NCBI RefSeq assembly: GCF_003075035.1
Contig: NZ_QCZE01000004.1
Location: 1 to 64,000, forward strand
DNA: 64,000 nt
Origin: Zobellella maritima
GTDB taxonomy: Bacteria > Pseudomonadota > Gammaproteobacteria > Enterobacterales > Aeromonadaceae
Reading direction: 5' to 3'
Part shown: positions 1-10,883 of the stretch, piece after piece
Position numbering within the stretch: the stretch's first letter is position 1
Layout of the letters: every line of letters begins with the position of its first letter
Program-made: the position numbers and the translations under genes
The notes under the pieces: generated by a model
Told to the model about the DNA's origin: nothing
Seen by the model: only the letters and a program-made list of their open reading frames with translations
The model's database searches: none

Positions 1-67
1 CTCGACTTGCATGTGTTAGGCCTGCCGCCAGCGTTCAATCTGAGCCATGATCAAACTCTTCAATTAA
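1..67 (-). rRNA. rrs: 16S ribosomal RNA, 5' end only (partial)
   Basis: Read on the minus strand, bases 67 to 1 give the universal start of bacterial 16S rRNA, including the 27F primer site (AGAGTTTGATCATGGCTCAG) followed by the conserved AACGCTGGCGGC segment. The gene runs off the left edge, so only its first 67 or so bases are present. The mature 5' end is placed at about 67 by comparison with E. coli 16S. The rest of the rrn operon lies outside the window. Confidence 0.97.
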
Positions 68-179
68 AGATTTGATACTCAATGAATTGCTGAAGTGTTT
101 GTGCACTTCGACAGTCATTGAAAAACAATATTTTTTTGTTTCTCAACCCTGCGAGTGCCCACACAGTTTGCTTGATAAG

Positions 180-192
180 TTGTTAAAGAGCG
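180..192 (-). promoter_or_regulatory. rrn leader boxA antitermination signal
   Basis: The minus strand reads CGCTCTTTAACAA, one base from the E. coli rrn boxA core (TGCTCTTTAACAA). It is followed by a leader segment (GTGTGGGCACTC) that is also conserved in E. coli rrn leaders. It lies between the P2 promoter and the 16S gene, where NusB/NusE load to prevent Rho termination of rRNA transcripts. Confidence 0.85.
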
Positions 193-221
193 TTGACCGC
201 TTTCGCTGGTCAGGGCTGCGT

Positions 222-249
222 ATTCTACGCAATCCTTGGTGTTCGTCAA
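222..249 (-). promoter_or_regulatory. rrn P2 promoter
   Basis: On the minus strand a -35 of TTGACG is followed after 16 bases by a -10 of TAGAAT. It lies about 105 bp downstream of the stronger P1 and upstream of boxA, matching the tandem promoter layout of gammaproteobacterial rrn operons. Confidence 0.75.
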
Positions 250-326
250 GCGTTGAATCAAACTTAATGTCGTTCGTTTTCAACCCTTGTGACCGTGAGC
301 GCCTTGCCCCGTGTCAGTGGATGCGC

Positions 327-354
327 ATTATAGGGACCGGCGGATTTTGCGCAA
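327..354 (-). promoter_or_regulatory. rrn P1 promoter with GC-rich discriminator
   Basis: The minus strand has TTGCGC, a 16-base spacer and a perfect TATAAT. The following sequence (GCGCATCCACTGACACGG) is almost identical to the start region of E. coli rrnB P1. The GC-rich discriminator and 16-base spacer are the features linked to ppGpp/DksA control. An A-rich tract at about 355-380 could be an UP element. Confidence 0.88.
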
Positions 355-418
355 GGGCTTTTTTGTGAAAAACAGCACTTTCATGTGCGCTTGCATAAAC
401 CCCAAGCAAAAGCACAGC

Positions 419-439
419 TTAACCACAGGGTTATGCACA
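419..439 (+). promoter_or_regulatory. two DnaA-box-like 9-mers
   Basis: TTATGCACA at 431-439 fits the DnaA-box consensus TTWTNCACA exactly, and TTAACCACA at 419-427 differs from TTATCCACA by one base. They sit four bases apart between rrn P1 and yrdA. Nine-mers of this kind also occur by chance and no replication gene is nearby, so the function is uncertain. Confidence 0.35.
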
Positions 440-518
440 TTGCGGACTCGTTTTTATCATCAAAGCCTTTAAAATGGCTTGTTTGAACTCACCAGCCACT
501 CGCCTCTGGAGCGTAGAC

Positions 519-1067
519 ATGAACAGCAATTCTGGAAGTTATCGAGGAATCAAGCCAACACTCGGCGAAAGGGTCTTTATTGAACCTTCAGCCGTTCTTT
601 ACGGCGATATCGAGCTGGGTGACGATGCCAGCGTCTGGCCACTGGTGGCAGCCCGAGGTGACGTCAACCATATCCGCATCGGAGCACGGACCAATATCCA
701 GGATGGCAGCGTCCTGCATGTCACCCGCAAAAGCACCGCCCTCCCCGATGGGATGCCCTTGCTGATCGGCGAGGATGTCACCATAGGTCACAAGGTGATG
801 CTTCATGCCTGCACCATCGGCGACCGGGTACTGGTCGGTATGGGTTGTATCATTCTCGATGGTGCCGTGGTGGAAGACGACGTGATGATAGGCGCTGGCA
901 GCCTGGTTGCGCCGGGTAAGCGGCTGGAGTCCGGCTATTTGTATGTGGGCTCGCCCGCCAGACAAGCCCGCCTACTGACCGATGAGGAAAAAGCCTTCCT
1001 GCTCACCTCGGCAAACAATTACGTAGTGTTAAAAGAGGATTATCTGACTCAGCAAGGCGAAGGCTGA
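519..1067 (+). CDS. yrdA: Gamma-class carbonic anhydrase-like protein (YrdA family)
   Basis: A left-handed beta-helix hexapeptide-repeat protein of 182 aa, very close to E. coli YrdA. The central repeats contain ARTNIQDGSVLHVT, GHKVMLHACTIGDRVLVGMG and DDVMIGAGSLV, with the three histidines that bind metal in the gamma carbonic anhydrase fold. Activity as a carbonic anhydrase is family inference; E. coli YrdA has not been shown to be a strong one. The start at 519 (MNSNSGSYRG) matches the family N-terminus and has CTGGAG upstream. An in-frame ATG at 474 would add 15 residues that do not look conserved. Confidence 0.92.
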   Translation: MNSNSGSYRGIKPTLGERVFIEPSAVLYGDIELGDDASVWPLVAARGDVNHIRIGARTNIQDGSVLHVTRKSTALPDGMPLLIGEDVTIGHKVMLHACTIGDRVLVGMGCIILDGAVVEDDVMIGAGSLVAPGKRLESGYLYVGSPARQARLLTDEEKAFLLTSANNYVVLKEDYLTQQGEG

Positions 1068-1072
1068 TACTC

Positions 1073-1099
1073 ACCGGGTTACCGCCAGGGTAACCCGGT
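1073..1099. terminator. Hairpin between convergent genes
   Basis: ACCGGGTTACC (1073-1083) and GGTAACCCGGT (1089-1099) form an 11-bp perfect stem with a 5-base loop, placed between the ends of yrdA (plus) and the DUF1488 gene (minus). No clear U-run follows on either strand, so it may be a weak bidirectional terminator or a 3'-end stabiliser. Confidence 0.5.
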
Positions 1100-1117
1100 A
1101 AAATTTAACAGCCTGGC

Positions 1118-1378
1118 TCAGAGATAAACCCCGCCATCGGGGGCAAACTCTTCTTCTTCTATCTTCAGTGACACCAACTCTTCAATATCAAAGCGAACCG
1201 ATTCAAATGCCAGCAAGATACCGGCCTCATCATTCAGAGGCAGCCCTGTCATATGTTCCAGCCGGTGCTTGGTCACATAGCAAGACACCAGTCTCCCCTG
1301 CCAATGAGCCGTAAAGGTGACTCTTTGCTCGGCCGCCTGCCAGCATTGATCATCGGCAATCACAATATCCTGGTTCAT
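1118..1378 (-). CDS. DUF1488 family small protein
   Basis: An 86-aa acidic cytosolic protein of the DUF1488 type, which is usually found directly after aroE in gammaproteobacteria. No catalytic motif is visible and the function is unknown. The start at 1378 ([10 protein letters not shown]) overlaps the aroE stop as ATGA, so it is probably translationally coupled to aroE. A longer reading frame from 1450 overlaps the aroE coding end and is unlikely to be used. Confidence 0.8.
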   Translation of the reverse strand: MNQDIVIADDQCWQAAEQRVTFTAHWQGRLVSCYVTKHRLEHMTGLPLNDEAGILLAFESVRFDIEELVSLKIEEEEFAPDGGVYL

Positions 1379-2202
1379 GTGGATGGCAACTCCATTTTGG
1401 CGCGCAAGGCCGACAGCACGGGCGTCACCCGCGGCAGCACCCCGCGCCACAGATAAAAACTCTCGGCGGCCTGGCTGACCAGCATACCCAGGCCATCAAA
1501 GCGGCTCTGGACTCCCAGGTTCCTGGCCCAGGCCAGAAATACCGTTTCTTCTTTACCATACATCATATCGTAGACCTGGGTGTCGGAACGACAAGCCATA
1601 GCGGGAATGGCGGGCATTTTTCCCTGCAGGCTGGCGGAGGTACTGTTGATAATGGTATCGAAACTTCCGGTTATCTCATTGAAGCCACAGCCCCGAACCT
1701 GTCCCAGATGGGCAAATTGCTCGCCCAGTTGTACCGCCTTCGAGCTGGTACGGTTGGCCACCACGATTTCCGCGGTCTGCTCGGCAAGCAGAGGTCCCAG
1801 AGCACCTCTCGCCGCCCCTCCCGCTCCCAGTAGCAGGATCCGTTTACCACCAAGTTCGATTCCCAGACGTTTAAGGTCTCTCACCAGGCCCGCCCCATCG
1901 GTATTGTCTCCCAATACGCGTCCGTCCGGCAGCAACTGCAGGGTATTGACAGCGCCGGCCAGGCGAGCCCGCTCGGTCAGTTCATCCGCCAATTCAAAGG
2001 CTTCTGTCTTGAAGGGGACGGTAACGTTACAGCCTTTGCCGCCCTCTCGCCACAAACAGGCCAGGCTGCCCTTGAAGTCGTCCAGGGGAGAAAGGATCCG
2101 TTCATAACTCAACGTTTGCTGAGTCTGCTCGGCAAACAGATGATGAATAAAAGGCGATTGGCTGTGAGCAATGGGATGCCCGATGACTGCATATCTGTCC
2201 AT
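1375..2202 (-). CDS. aroE: Shikimate 5-dehydrogenase
   Basis: 275 aa, the usual length of AroE (E. coli 272). It reduces 3-dehydroshikimate to shikimate with NADPH in aromatic amino acid synthesis. The N-terminal substrate domain holds [10 protein letters not shown] and NVTVPFK with the catalytic Lys65. Asp102 lies in DNTDG. The C-terminal Rossmann domain starts with [11 protein letters not shown] near residue 125 and has the NADP-selecting NRT motif. First gene of a pair with the DUF1488 gene; divergent from the hdfR-like gene. Confidence 0.96.
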   Translation of the reverse strand: MDRYAVIGHPIAHSQSPFIHHLFAEQTQQTLSYERILSPLDDFKGSLACLWREGGKGCNVTVPFKTEAFELADELTERARLAGAVNTLQLLPDGRVLGDNTDGAGLVRDLKRLGIELGGKRILLLGAGGAARGALGPLLAEQTAEIVVANRTSSKAVQLGEQFAHLGQVRGCGFNEITGSFDTIINSTSASLQGKMPAIPAMACRSDTQVYDMMYGKEETVFLAWARNLGVQSRFDGLGMLVSQAAESFYLWRGVLPRVTPVLSALRAKMELPST

Positions 2203-2255
2203 GAAAACTCTCGTGGTTAAAGCTTAAAATCGTGCCCCTTTGACCGGGCCAGTGA

Positions 2256-2284
2256 CAATATGGGGAATATCAGCGACCATATTG
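2256..2284. promoter_or_regulatory. Inverted repeat in the aroE/hdfR divergent region
   Basis: CAATATGG (2256-2263) and CCATATTG (2277-2284) form a perfect 8-bp inverted repeat with a 13-base spacer, in the 156-bp gap between aroE and the LysR gene. Its placement suits an operator for the adjacent LysR protein; that role is inferred. Confidence 0.4.
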
Positions 2285-2358
2285 CCGATTTTTGACTTTT
2301 TTAGTTGCATTCAACGCTAAAATGAATAAATTTTGCGCTAACAAACAAAAATTTATGG

Positions 2359-4131
<1,773 letters not shown>

Positions 4132-4142
4132 TTAATCTGTTA

Positions 4143-4706
4143 CTAGGCTGGACGGATGACGGCGCCGGTCCTTGCATCCCTGATCAGTGAAGGATTGGCA
4201 CGCCCGCCAGTGCTCCCCTCCAGTACATAATCCAGCCGCTGACCAAGCTGGGCCAGCACCTCGGCCGAGGTTCGTCCCGGCTCCTGTCCGGTTAGATTGG
4301 CGCTGGTTGATACCAGGGGCCGGCCAAATGCCAGACACAGGTCTCGTACTTGCGGGTGAGCAGAGACCCGTACCGCGAGGGAGTCAAACTGTCCCCTGAG
4401 CCAGGCAGGTACCTCTGGTTTAGCAGGCATAACCCAGGTATTCGGGCCGGGCCAGCTGGCCAATATGTCGGCCAGCCGCCCTTCGGGCAAGGCATCCAGC
4501 TCCAGATACGGCAACAGCTGGCTGAAGTCGGCAGCAATCAGGATCAGTCCCTTTTCCACCGGTCTTTGTTTAATGGCCAGCAACCTGTTGACTGCCTCCT
4601 GGTTATCAGGATCACAGCCCAGTCCAAATACCGCTTCCGTGGCATAGGCGATCACCCCTCCTTGTTCCAGGTGGGATACCGCAGTCAGGATGGCTTGATT
4701 GGTCAT
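4143..4706 (-). CDS. tsaC: Threonylcarbamoyl-AMP synthase
   Basis: 187 aa, YrdC/Sua5 fold, close in length to E. coli TsaC (190). It makes threonylcarbamoyl-AMP from threonine, bicarbonate and ATP for the t6A37 modification of ANN-decoding tRNAs. The family signature region is present: [16 protein letters not shown] followed by the KQRP loop and the SANLTG segment near residue 145. The start overlaps the yrdD stop by ATGA, so the two are translationally coupled. Confidence 0.95.
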   Translation of the reverse strand: MTNQAILTAVSHLEQGGVIAYATEAVFGLGCDPDNQEAVNRLLAIKQRPVEKGLILIAADFSQLLPYLELDALPEGRLADILASWPGPNTWVMPAKPEVPAWLRGQFDSLAVRVSAHPQVRDLCLAFGRPLVSTSANLTGQEPGRTSAEVLAQLGQRLDYVLEGSTGGRANPSLIRDARTGAVIRPA

Positions 4707-5290
4707 GATTTGCTCTCTGGCTCAAACGAAGTTATATGGGGTTCCCGATGATAACCGCAGCCTTTCCTGGGACAAAGCACCTGTCCCTTACGCTCAACCA
4801 GGACGCCATAGCCGCAGTCGGGACAGGGCTCGGCCAGGGGTCTGTCATTGACCACAAAGCGACAGTCCGGGTAGCGGTTACAGGCATAGAAACGTTTACC
4901 ATAGCGGGAAGTGCGCGCGACCAGCCGGCCCTGCCGGCAAGCGGGACAGGCGGGCTCCTCTGAATTCTGCTCGTTGAGATCAGCCACATAACGGCAATCG
5001 GGAAATAGGGTACATCCGATAAAAAGGCCATAGCGGCCTTTTTTCATGGCCAGGGCATGGCCGCAGGAAGGACATTCACTGCCCTCGAGCACTTTTTCCA
5101 CATCCTGATCGTGCTCAATCACTTTCAATGGGCGCAGGTAATCACAGGCAGGGTAAGATTCACAGCCCAGGAAGGCGCCATGCTTACCATGGCGCAGCTG
5201 CAGCTTGCCCCCACATTGGGGACAAGGTTCTGAGGCCCACTCCTGGGCCGACTCATGCGTGCCGAACAGACTGTGATCAATTTTGGACAT
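4703..5290 (-). CDS. yrdD: Topoisomerase-type zinc-finger protein YrdD
   Basis: 195 aa made almost entirely of C4 zinc ribbons like those in the C-terminus of DNA topoisomerase I. Four Cys clusters are visible: CPQCGGK with CESYPAC, CPSCGHA with CTLFPDC, CPACRQG with CNRYPDC, and CPDCGYG with CPRKGC. It probably binds single-stranded nucleic acid; the precise role is unknown. It lies between smg and tsaC as in E. coli. Confidence 0.92.
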   Translation of the reverse strand: MSKIDHSLFGTHESAQEWASEPCPQCGGKLQLRHGKHGAFLGCESYPACDYLRPLKVIEHDQDVEKVLEGSECPSCGHALAMKKGRYGLFIGCTLFPDCRYVADLNEQNSEEPACPACRQGRLVARTSRYGKRFYACNRYPDCRFVVNDRPLAEPCPDCGYGVLVERKGQVLCPRKGCGYHREPHITSFEPESKS

Positions 5291-5337
5291 ACCGCGACTC
5301 CGAATTCAGAAACTGAATTCTAGCAGCGCTGCGGTTG

Positions 5338-5811
5338 TCAGTGAATCAATCCCTCCGGCTGTTCAAAGATCAGCTCTTCCAGCTGGTGGTAGGCGGACTC
5401 GCTGCCGGGCACGTTGAACAACACCATCAGGATGACCCACTTGAGGTCGTCCAGCTCCATCACCGACGAATCCAGCTCCATCACCCGGTCGATCACAATC
5501 TCACGGGTTTCGGCATTGAGCACCTTGATTTGTTCCAGAAACAGCAGGAAACCGCGACCTTCCGCATCCAGTTTATAGAGCTCTTCCTGGGTATAAATAC
5601 GAAATGAATCGGGGGCTGATCTGGTACAGACAGGGGTTTCACCGACCTCCTGCAATGCCGCCAGACGCTCCAGCCACGCCAGTGCCTTCAGAATTTCTTC
5701 CTTATGGAAGCCCGCCTGAGTCAATTCATCGGCGAGTTCTTCCTGATCTACCATGGCGTCTACATCCGTATGGATATAGGTTTCGAACAAGTACATAAGT
5801 ACATCGAACAT
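5338..5811 (-). CDS. smg: Smg family protein (DUF494)
   Basis: 157 aa, same length as E. coli Smg, with the invariant start [15 protein letters not shown] and the conserved block [17 protein letters not shown]. Function is unknown; it keeps its place next to dprA in many gammaproteobacteria. The start at 5811 lies two bases beyond the dprA stop, and its ribosome binding site (GAGGAG) is inside the last codons of dprA, so the pair is co-translated. An upstream ATG in the same frame lies inside dprA and was rejected. Confidence 0.93.
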   Translation of the reverse strand: MFDVLMYLFETYIHTDVDAMVDQEELADELTQAGFHKEEILKALAWLERLAALQEVGETPVCTRSAPDSFRIYTQEELYKLDAEGRGFLLFLEQIKVLNAETREIVIDRVMELDSSVMELDDLKWVILMVLFNVPGSESAYHQLEELIFEQPEGLIH

Positions 5812-5813
5812 GA

Positions 5814-6914
5814 TCAGCTCCTCCTCGCTCTGACATAACCCCCGGGTACAGCCTCCACCCAGCCAGCCAATTCCAGCTCGACCAACCGGGTAACGACCTC
5901 TTGCACCGGCTGTTGACAACGGGACGCGATCAAGTCCACTGCCGTTGCCTCTATTCCTACGTTATCCAACAAGTCCGGATAAGGCAATGATTCCACGGTG
6001 GCAGGCGCATGAATTTTTATCGCCGCCAATGAAAATTCCGCCAGCTCCTCGACAATATCGGCCACGCAACAGACCAGTTTGGCACCTTGCTGGATCAATC
6101 GATTACAGCCTACTGCCTGGGGATTTTGCCAGGCGCCGGGAATGGCGAAGACTTCTCGGCCCTGCTCCAGGGCAAACCGGGCAGTGATCAGTGAACCGCT
6201 GCGCTCGGTGGCTTCAATGACCAACACCCCCAGGCTCAAACCGCTGATAATACGATTGCGTCGGGGAAAATGATGGGCAAGCGGGCCCACCCAGGGTGCA
6301 AACTCGGAAACCAGGGCGCCTCCCCCGGCGCAGATGTCGGTCGCCAGGGACTGGTGCCGCTTGGGATAACAGTGTTCCAGCCCCGAGCCCAGTACCGCCA
6401 AGGTGGTACCGCAGGCATCCAGGGCTGCCCTGTGGCCCAGGCCGTCCACGCCCAATGCCAGCCCCGAAGTAATGGCGGCACCGGCCTGTACCAGCTGAGG
6501 TACCAGCTTCCTGGTGTTTTCACGACCCACATAGGACGGCTTGCGTGAGCCCACCACGGCAACCTGGTGGCAAGACAGGGCGCTCAGTTCCCCCTCGACA
6601 AACAGTAACAAGGGCGCATCCGGCAGATTTCTTAGCAAGGGGGGATAGGCATCATCGGACCGAGTCAGGATGTAACGCTTCCCAGCGGCATCCCGCCAGG
6701 CCAGCACTCGCTCCAGCAGAGCCTGCCGGGGGGTAAACAACAGGGTAACCTGCTCATCGGACAAGCCGGTTCTGCGCAGTGCGGCCGGATACCGATACCA
6801 GCTGGTCCCCAGGCTTTGCAACAGCTTCCCGGCAGTAACCGGCCCTATGCCGGGTGTATCATGTAACGCCAGCCAGGGCAGCAGTGGGTGCCGTTCAAGA
6901 TCCGGGCCCGGCAT
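5814..6914 (-). CDS. dprA: DNA processing protein DprA (Smf)
   Basis: 366 aa (E. coli Smf 374). DprA binds incoming single-stranded DNA and loads RecA during natural transformation. An N-terminal helix-hairpin-helix-like region ([13 protein letters not shown]) is followed by the Rossmann DprA domain with [27 protein letters not shown] and [14 protein letters not shown]. The last 60 residues form the winged-helix DprA C-terminal domain. The start overlaps the end of the upstream LysM gene by 20 bases. Confidence 0.95.
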   Translation of the reverse strand: MPGPDLERHPLLPWLALHDTPGIGPVTAGKLLQSLGTSWYRYPAALRRTGLSDEQVTLLFTPRQALLERVLAWRDAAGKRYILTRSDDAYPPLLRNLPDAPLLLFVEGELSALSCHQVAVVGSRKPSYVGRENTRKLVPQLVQAGAAITSGLALGVDGLGHRAALDACGTTLAVLGSGLEHCYPKRHQSLATDICAGGGALVSEFAPWVGPLAHHFPRRNRIISGLSLGVLVIEATERSGSLITARFALEQGREVFAIPGAWQNPQAVGCNRLIQQGAKLVCCVADIVEELAEFSLAAIKIHAPATVESLPYPDLLDNVGIEATAVDLIASRCQQPVQEVVTRLVELELAGWVEAVPGGYVRARRS

Positions 6915-7995
6915 CCGTCACCTGGCCAATGGGATAACCGATGCGGATCATGTCCTCGCTATCCAGCACCAGCGCTGCACTCAGCTTGTCGTATACCTTG
7001 AACACCATCAGCCGGCCGATTGCCTTGGCTGGCAGCCGCTCAGGCTCTGCAACCAGGCGCTGATACAGGCTGGCAGCGTCACTGTATACCGGCGCGTTTG
7101 AGGGAGCCCCGCCTTTGTCATACACGTCGGAACCGGGTTCCAGTATGCTATACAGATCACCAGAACGAATACCGTCGCGCCGGCCTTTATTGATAAATAT
7201 CACACTGTTTTTACCGGCGGTACTGTCCTCCCGGCCCATGGTGACCACATGAGAGTGTGCAAGGTTTGGTCCAGGACGTGGATAATAAAATACCGCTATC
7301 GACTCCTGGGATGACAACGGCAGCACCTTGTCCCCCTGACGCATGTCCCGTTTCAGGCTGCTGATATCGGCTATCGCCGTTTGATTGTCCAGCTGGGCAA
7401 CCGCCGTCAGTGTCCCCACCAGGGCGGCTTTCTGGCCGAGGGGCTCTCCGCTGTATTTATCCAGGACCAGATCGGCCGGACGATACACCGCATAGAGCTC
7501 ACCTTCCTTGAGGGTGCCACGCACATAGAGCTGCCGACCCGGCACCATCATGTTGCGACCGTCCTCATCCCCCAGCACATAGGGCATGCCATCCAGGGTC
7601 GAAGGCGCTACCATGTGCTGGCTGTCGGTAAAACTGGCGATGGATGCAAAGGAGATGGTCGGAATGGCCGGCTCCACCCGTACTCTGGGCGACAAGCGCA
7701 CCGTATTTACCGCCTCCTGCTCTCGTACCAGCCTGGGCTGACCATCGACCCAGATCAGGGTCAAAATATCGCCGGGATAGATTAAATGAGGGTTGGCAAC
7801 CTGAGGGTTGGCCTGCCAAAGCCTGGGCCAGAGCCAGGGAGAACGCAGGAAATGAGCCGAGATATCCCACAGGGTGTCACCCTTCTTGACCCGGTAGCTG
7901 CCGGGATGCCCGTCTTTCAGGGCCAGGGGCTCTGCCTGCAGACTTAGACTACAACCGGCAAGCAAACCAACAAGCAATATACGTCGTAGTTTCAT
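6895..7995 (-). CDS. LysM-domain lipoprotein
   Basis: 366 aa. The N-terminus is a lipoprotein signal (LLVGLLAGC, lipidated Cys15) and residues of about 32-85 are a LysM peptidoglycan-binding module (SYRVKKGDTLWDIS). The remainder matches the uncharacterised proteins commonly found between dprA and def. It is probably an envelope protein touching peptidoglycan. Start 7995 is preferred to ATG 8001 because AAGG lies six bases before it. It is divergent from def across about 95 bp. Confidence 0.9.
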   Translation of the reverse strand: MKLRRILLVGLLAGCSLSLQAEPLALKDGHPGSYRVKKGDTLWDISAHFLRSPWLWPRLWQANPQVANPHLIYPGDILTLIWVDGQPRLVREQEAVNTVRLSPRVRVEPAIPTISFASIASFTDSQHMVAPSTLDGMPYVLGDEDGRNMMVPGRQLYVRGTLKEGELYAVYRPADLVLDKYSGEPLGQKAALVGTLTAVAQLDNQTAIADISSLKRDMRQGDKVLPLSSQESIAVFYYPRPGPNLAHSHVVTMGREDSTAGKNSVIFINKGRRDGIRSGDLYSILEPGSDVYDKGGAPSNAPVYSDAASLYQRLVAEPERLPAKAIGRLMVFKVYDKLSAALVLDSEDMIRIGYPIGQVTDAGPGS

Positions 7996-8090
7996 GACCA
8001 TCCTTGTCCTTACACTAAGTCTTGCTGTTTTTTATGGTATGAAATGTCTAAAATACTGTCTGTATTCGCCTTTAAAAAAGCATAGTGACC

Positions 8091-8606
8091 ATGGCAAAAG
8101 TATTAGAAGTATTGCGATTTCCCGATGAGCGCCTGCGTACCGTGGCCGCCCCGGTCGACGAAATCACCCCCGCACTACAGCACATTGTAGATGATATGTT
8201 TGAAACCATGTACGCGGAAGAAGGGATTGGCCTGGCCGCCACCCAGGTGAATGTGCACCAGCGCCTGATAGTGATCGACGTTTCGGAAAACCGCGACGAT
8301 CCCCTGGTGCTGATTAACCCTGAAATACTGGAACAGGGCGGCAGCACAGGTATCGAGGAAGGGTGTCTGTCCATCCCCGGTTGCCGCGCCCTGGTGCCCA
8401 GATCCGAGTGGATAAAGATTCGAGCCCAAGACCGTCACGGCAAGACCTTCGAGCTGACCGCCGACGATCTGCTGGCCATCTGCATCCAGCACGAGATGGA
8501 TCATCTCAAGGGCAAGTTGTTTGTCGATTATCTTTCTCCGTTGAAGCGCCAGCGCATTCGCCAGAAGATGGAAAAACTCGCCAAGCAAGACCAACGTTAC
8601 GCCTGA
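8091..8606 (+). CDS. def: Peptide deformylase
   Basis: 171 aa. It removes the formyl group from the N-terminal methionine of new proteins. All three metal motifs are present: GIGLAATQ (about residues 44-51), EGCLS with the metal-binding Cys, and QHEMDH with the two metal-binding His and the catalytic Glu. The start at 8091 ([16 protein letters not shown]) matches the family; a GTG at 8085 is possible. First gene of the def-fmt-rsmB-trkA operon. Confidence 0.97.
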   Translation: MAKVLEVLRFPDERLRTVAAPVDEITPALQHIVDDMFETMYAEEGIGLAATQVNVHQRLIVIDVSENRDDPLVLINPEILEQGGSTGIEEGCLSIPGCRALVPRSEWIKIRAQDRHGKTFELTADDLLAICIQHEMDHLKGKLFVDYLSPLKRQRIRQKMEKLAKQDQRYA

Positions 8607-8618
8607 TAAGGACACCCA

Positions 8619-9566
8619 TTGAGCAAGCTCAACATTATCTTTGCCGGTACCCCGGATTTTGCCGCCCGTCACCTGCAGGCCCTGCTGACTTCGGAACACA
8701 ATGTCATCGCCGTCTATACCCAGCCCGATCGCCCGGCCGGACGCGGCAAGAAACTGACACCCAGCCCGGTAAAGATACTGGCCGAGCAGGCCGGGATCCC
8801 CGTCCATCAGCCCGCCAGCCTGCGTCAGCCCGAGGCTCAGCAACAGCTGGCGGCCCTCAATGCCGACATCATGGTAGTGGTGGCCTATGGCCTGATCCTG
8901 CCCAAGGCGGTGCTGGATACTCCCCGCCTGGGCTGCATCAATGTGCATGGCTCCCTGCTGCCCCGCTGGCGCGGCGCCGCCCCTATTCAAAGGTCCATCT
9001 GGGCCGGCGACACAATCACCGGGGTGACCATCATGCAGATGGACGAGGGCCTGGATACCGGCGACATGCTGCATACCCTGAGCCTGCCTATCACCGCCCA
9101 GGATACCTCCGCCAGCCTCTATGACAAACTGGCCGAGCTGGGCCCCGTTGGCCTGCTCGACACCCTGCAGGCACTGGCCAACGGCACCGCCCGAGCCCAA
9201 CCCCAGGATGACAGCCAGGCCAACTATGCGGACAAATTGTCCAAGGAAGAAGCCCTGCTCGACTGGCGGCAGCCGGCGGCTCTGCTGGAGCGCTGCATTC
9301 GCGCCTTCAATCCCTGGCCGATCAGTTATTTCCGGCTGGGGGAACACAATATCAAGGTCTGGCAGGCGGAGGTGCGCGATGAACCGGCCGGCCAGCCGCC
9401 CGGTACCGTTATCGCCGCTTCCCGGGCCGGCATCGATGTGGCCACCGGCGACGGCATACTGCGCCTGCTCAGCCTGCAACCCCCTGGCAAACGGGCCATG
9501 TCCTGTCAGGATCTGCTCAACGCCCGCCGCGACTGGTTTGAACCCGGCACCCGACTCGCTGAATAA
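8619..9566 (+). CDS. fmt: Methionyl-tRNA formyltransferase
   Basis: 315 aa, as in E. coli. It formylates initiator Met-tRNA with 10-formyl-tetrahydrofolate. The catalytic segment [18 protein letters not shown] contains the Asn and His of the active site, and the Asp is in [12 protein letters not shown]. The C-terminal 100 residues form the tRNA-binding OB-like domain. The start is TTG at 8619, 12 bases after def, with AAGGA upstream. Confidence 0.97.
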   Translation: MSKLNIIFAGTPDFAARHLQALLTSEHNVIAVYTQPDRPAGRGKKLTPSPVKILAEQAGIPVHQPASLRQPEAQQQLAALNADIMVVVAYGLILPKAVLDTPRLGCINVHGSLLPRWRGAAPIQRSIWAGDTITGVTIMQMDEGLDTGDMLHTLSLPITAQDTSASLYDKLAELGPVGLLDTLQALANGTARAQPQDDSQANYADKLSKEEALLDWRQPAALLERCIRAFNPWPISYFRLGEHNIKVWQAEVRDEPAGQPPGTVIAASRAGIDVATGDGILRLLSLQPPGKRAMSCQDLLNARRDWFEPGTRLAE

Positions 9567-9587
9567 TAAGTCCCATACGGAATTTCT

Positions 9588-10883
9588 ATGAAAACGCGTG
9601 CCACTGCCGCCAAAATTGTCCATCAGGTGATCAACCAGGGACAATCCCTGTCCAGCCTGCTGCCACTCTACCTGCCACAGATGGCCCCCAAAGACAGGGG
9701 GTTGTTGCAGGAATTGTGCTTCGGCACCCTGCGCTGGTACAGCCGGCTCGACGCCATCGGCAAACAGCTGATGGAAAAGCCCCTGAAAGGCAAGTATCAA
9801 CCCATCCATGCGCTGATACTGGTGGGCATCTACCAGCTGCTCTATACCCGGGTGCCGGGCCATGCGGCCTTGTCCGAAACCGTCGGTGCCTGCAAGCTGC
9901 TCAAGGGTGAGGCCTTCAAGGGCATGGTCAATGGCGTGCTGCGCAATGTACAACGCCGGCAGACCGAGCTGGAAGCCAAGGTCGATCAGCTGCCGCAGCT
10001 GCGCCTGGCCCATCCCAACTGGCTGGTCAAGCGACTGCAACGGGCCTATCCCGATCAATGGCAAACGGTGCTCGAGGCCAATAATAGCCATCCGCCCATG
10101 TGGATCAGGGTCAATACCCGCCATCACAGCCGCGAACAGTATCTGGCCCGGCTGCAGGAAGCCGGTATCTCCGCCCACCCGGATGACCAGGCCGACTCGG
10201 CCCTGCGCCTGGAAAAGCCGCTGGATGTGGCCCTGCTTCCCGGCTTTGAACAGGGCCACAGCTCGGTCCAGGATGCGGCGGCCCAGATGGCGGCCCAGCT
10301 GCTGGAAGCGGCACCGAATGAGCTTATCCTGGATGCCTGTGCCGCCCCCGGCGGCAAGACCGCCCATATCCTCGAACGCCAGCCCGCCCTGTCCCGGCTG
10401 GTGGCCGTAGATCTGGACGCGGACCGGCTGGAGCGGGTCCGCCAGAACCTGAGCCGCATCGGCCTGGACGCCAGCGTGCTACAGGGCGATGCCTCACGAC
10501 CGCAGGACTGGTGGCAGGATGGCCTGTTCGACCGCATCCTGCTCGATGCCCCCTGCTCGGCCACCGGAGTGATCCGCCGCCATCCCGACATAAAATGGTT
10601 GAGAAGGCCCGACGATATCGCCCAGCTCGCCGCCCTACAGCGGCAGATCCTGGATGCATTGTGGGCGCAGCTGAAACCCGGCGGTACCCTGCTGTACGCC
10701 ACCTGTTCGATACTACCCGATGAAAATGCAACCCAGATCCGCGCCTTCCTGGAACGCACCGCGGACGCCATGCTGGTGCCCCTGCATCAAGCCGATACCA
10801 TAGAAACACCCGGCTGGCAGCTATTGCCCGGAAGCGAACAAAGAGACGGTTTCTACTACGCCAAACTGAGTAAAAAACCATGA
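9588..10883 (+). CDS. rsmB: 16S rRNA m5C967 methyltransferase
   Basis: 431 aa (E. coli RsmB/Sun 429). The N-terminal 130 residues are a NusB-like RNA-binding domain. The rest is a SAM-dependent methyltransferase with motif [11 protein letters not shown] and two conserved Cys motifs (DAPCSATG and YATCS), which carry the residues for m5C catalysis and product release. It overlaps trkA by four bases (ATGA), as in other gammaproteobacteria. Confidence 0.96.
   Translation: MKTRATAAKIVHQVINQGQSLSSLLPLYLPQMAPKDRGLLQELCFGTLRWYSRLDAIGKQLMEKPLKGKYQPIHALILVGIYQLLYTRVPGHAALSETVGACKLLKGEAFKGMVNGVLRNVQRRQTELEAKVDQLPQLRLAHPNWLVKRLQRAYPDQWQTVLEANNSHPPMWIRVNTRHHSREQYLARLQEAGISAHPDDQADSALRLEKPLDVALLPGFEQGHSSVQDAAAQMAAQLLEAAPNELILDACAAPGGKTAHILERQPALSRLVAVDLDADRLERVRQNLSRIGLDASVLQGDASRPQDWWQDGLFDRILLDAPCSATGVIRRHPDIKWLRRPDDIAQLAALQRQILDALWAQLKPGGTLLYATCSILPDENATQIRAFLERTADAMLVPLHQADTIETPGWQLLPGSEQRDGFYYAKLSKKP

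Noticed and set aside
72-368. 98-codon plus-strand frame between the 16S end and rrn P1
   Set aside because: It lies entirely on the antisense of the rrn leader, boxA and both rrn promoters, so it is chance open sequence.
8175-10367. 730-codon minus-strand frame opposite def, fmt and rsmB
   Set aside because: It is antisense to three certain genes. GC-rich coding DNA often leaves the opposite strand open. Its product is Gly/Gln/His-rich without domain features.
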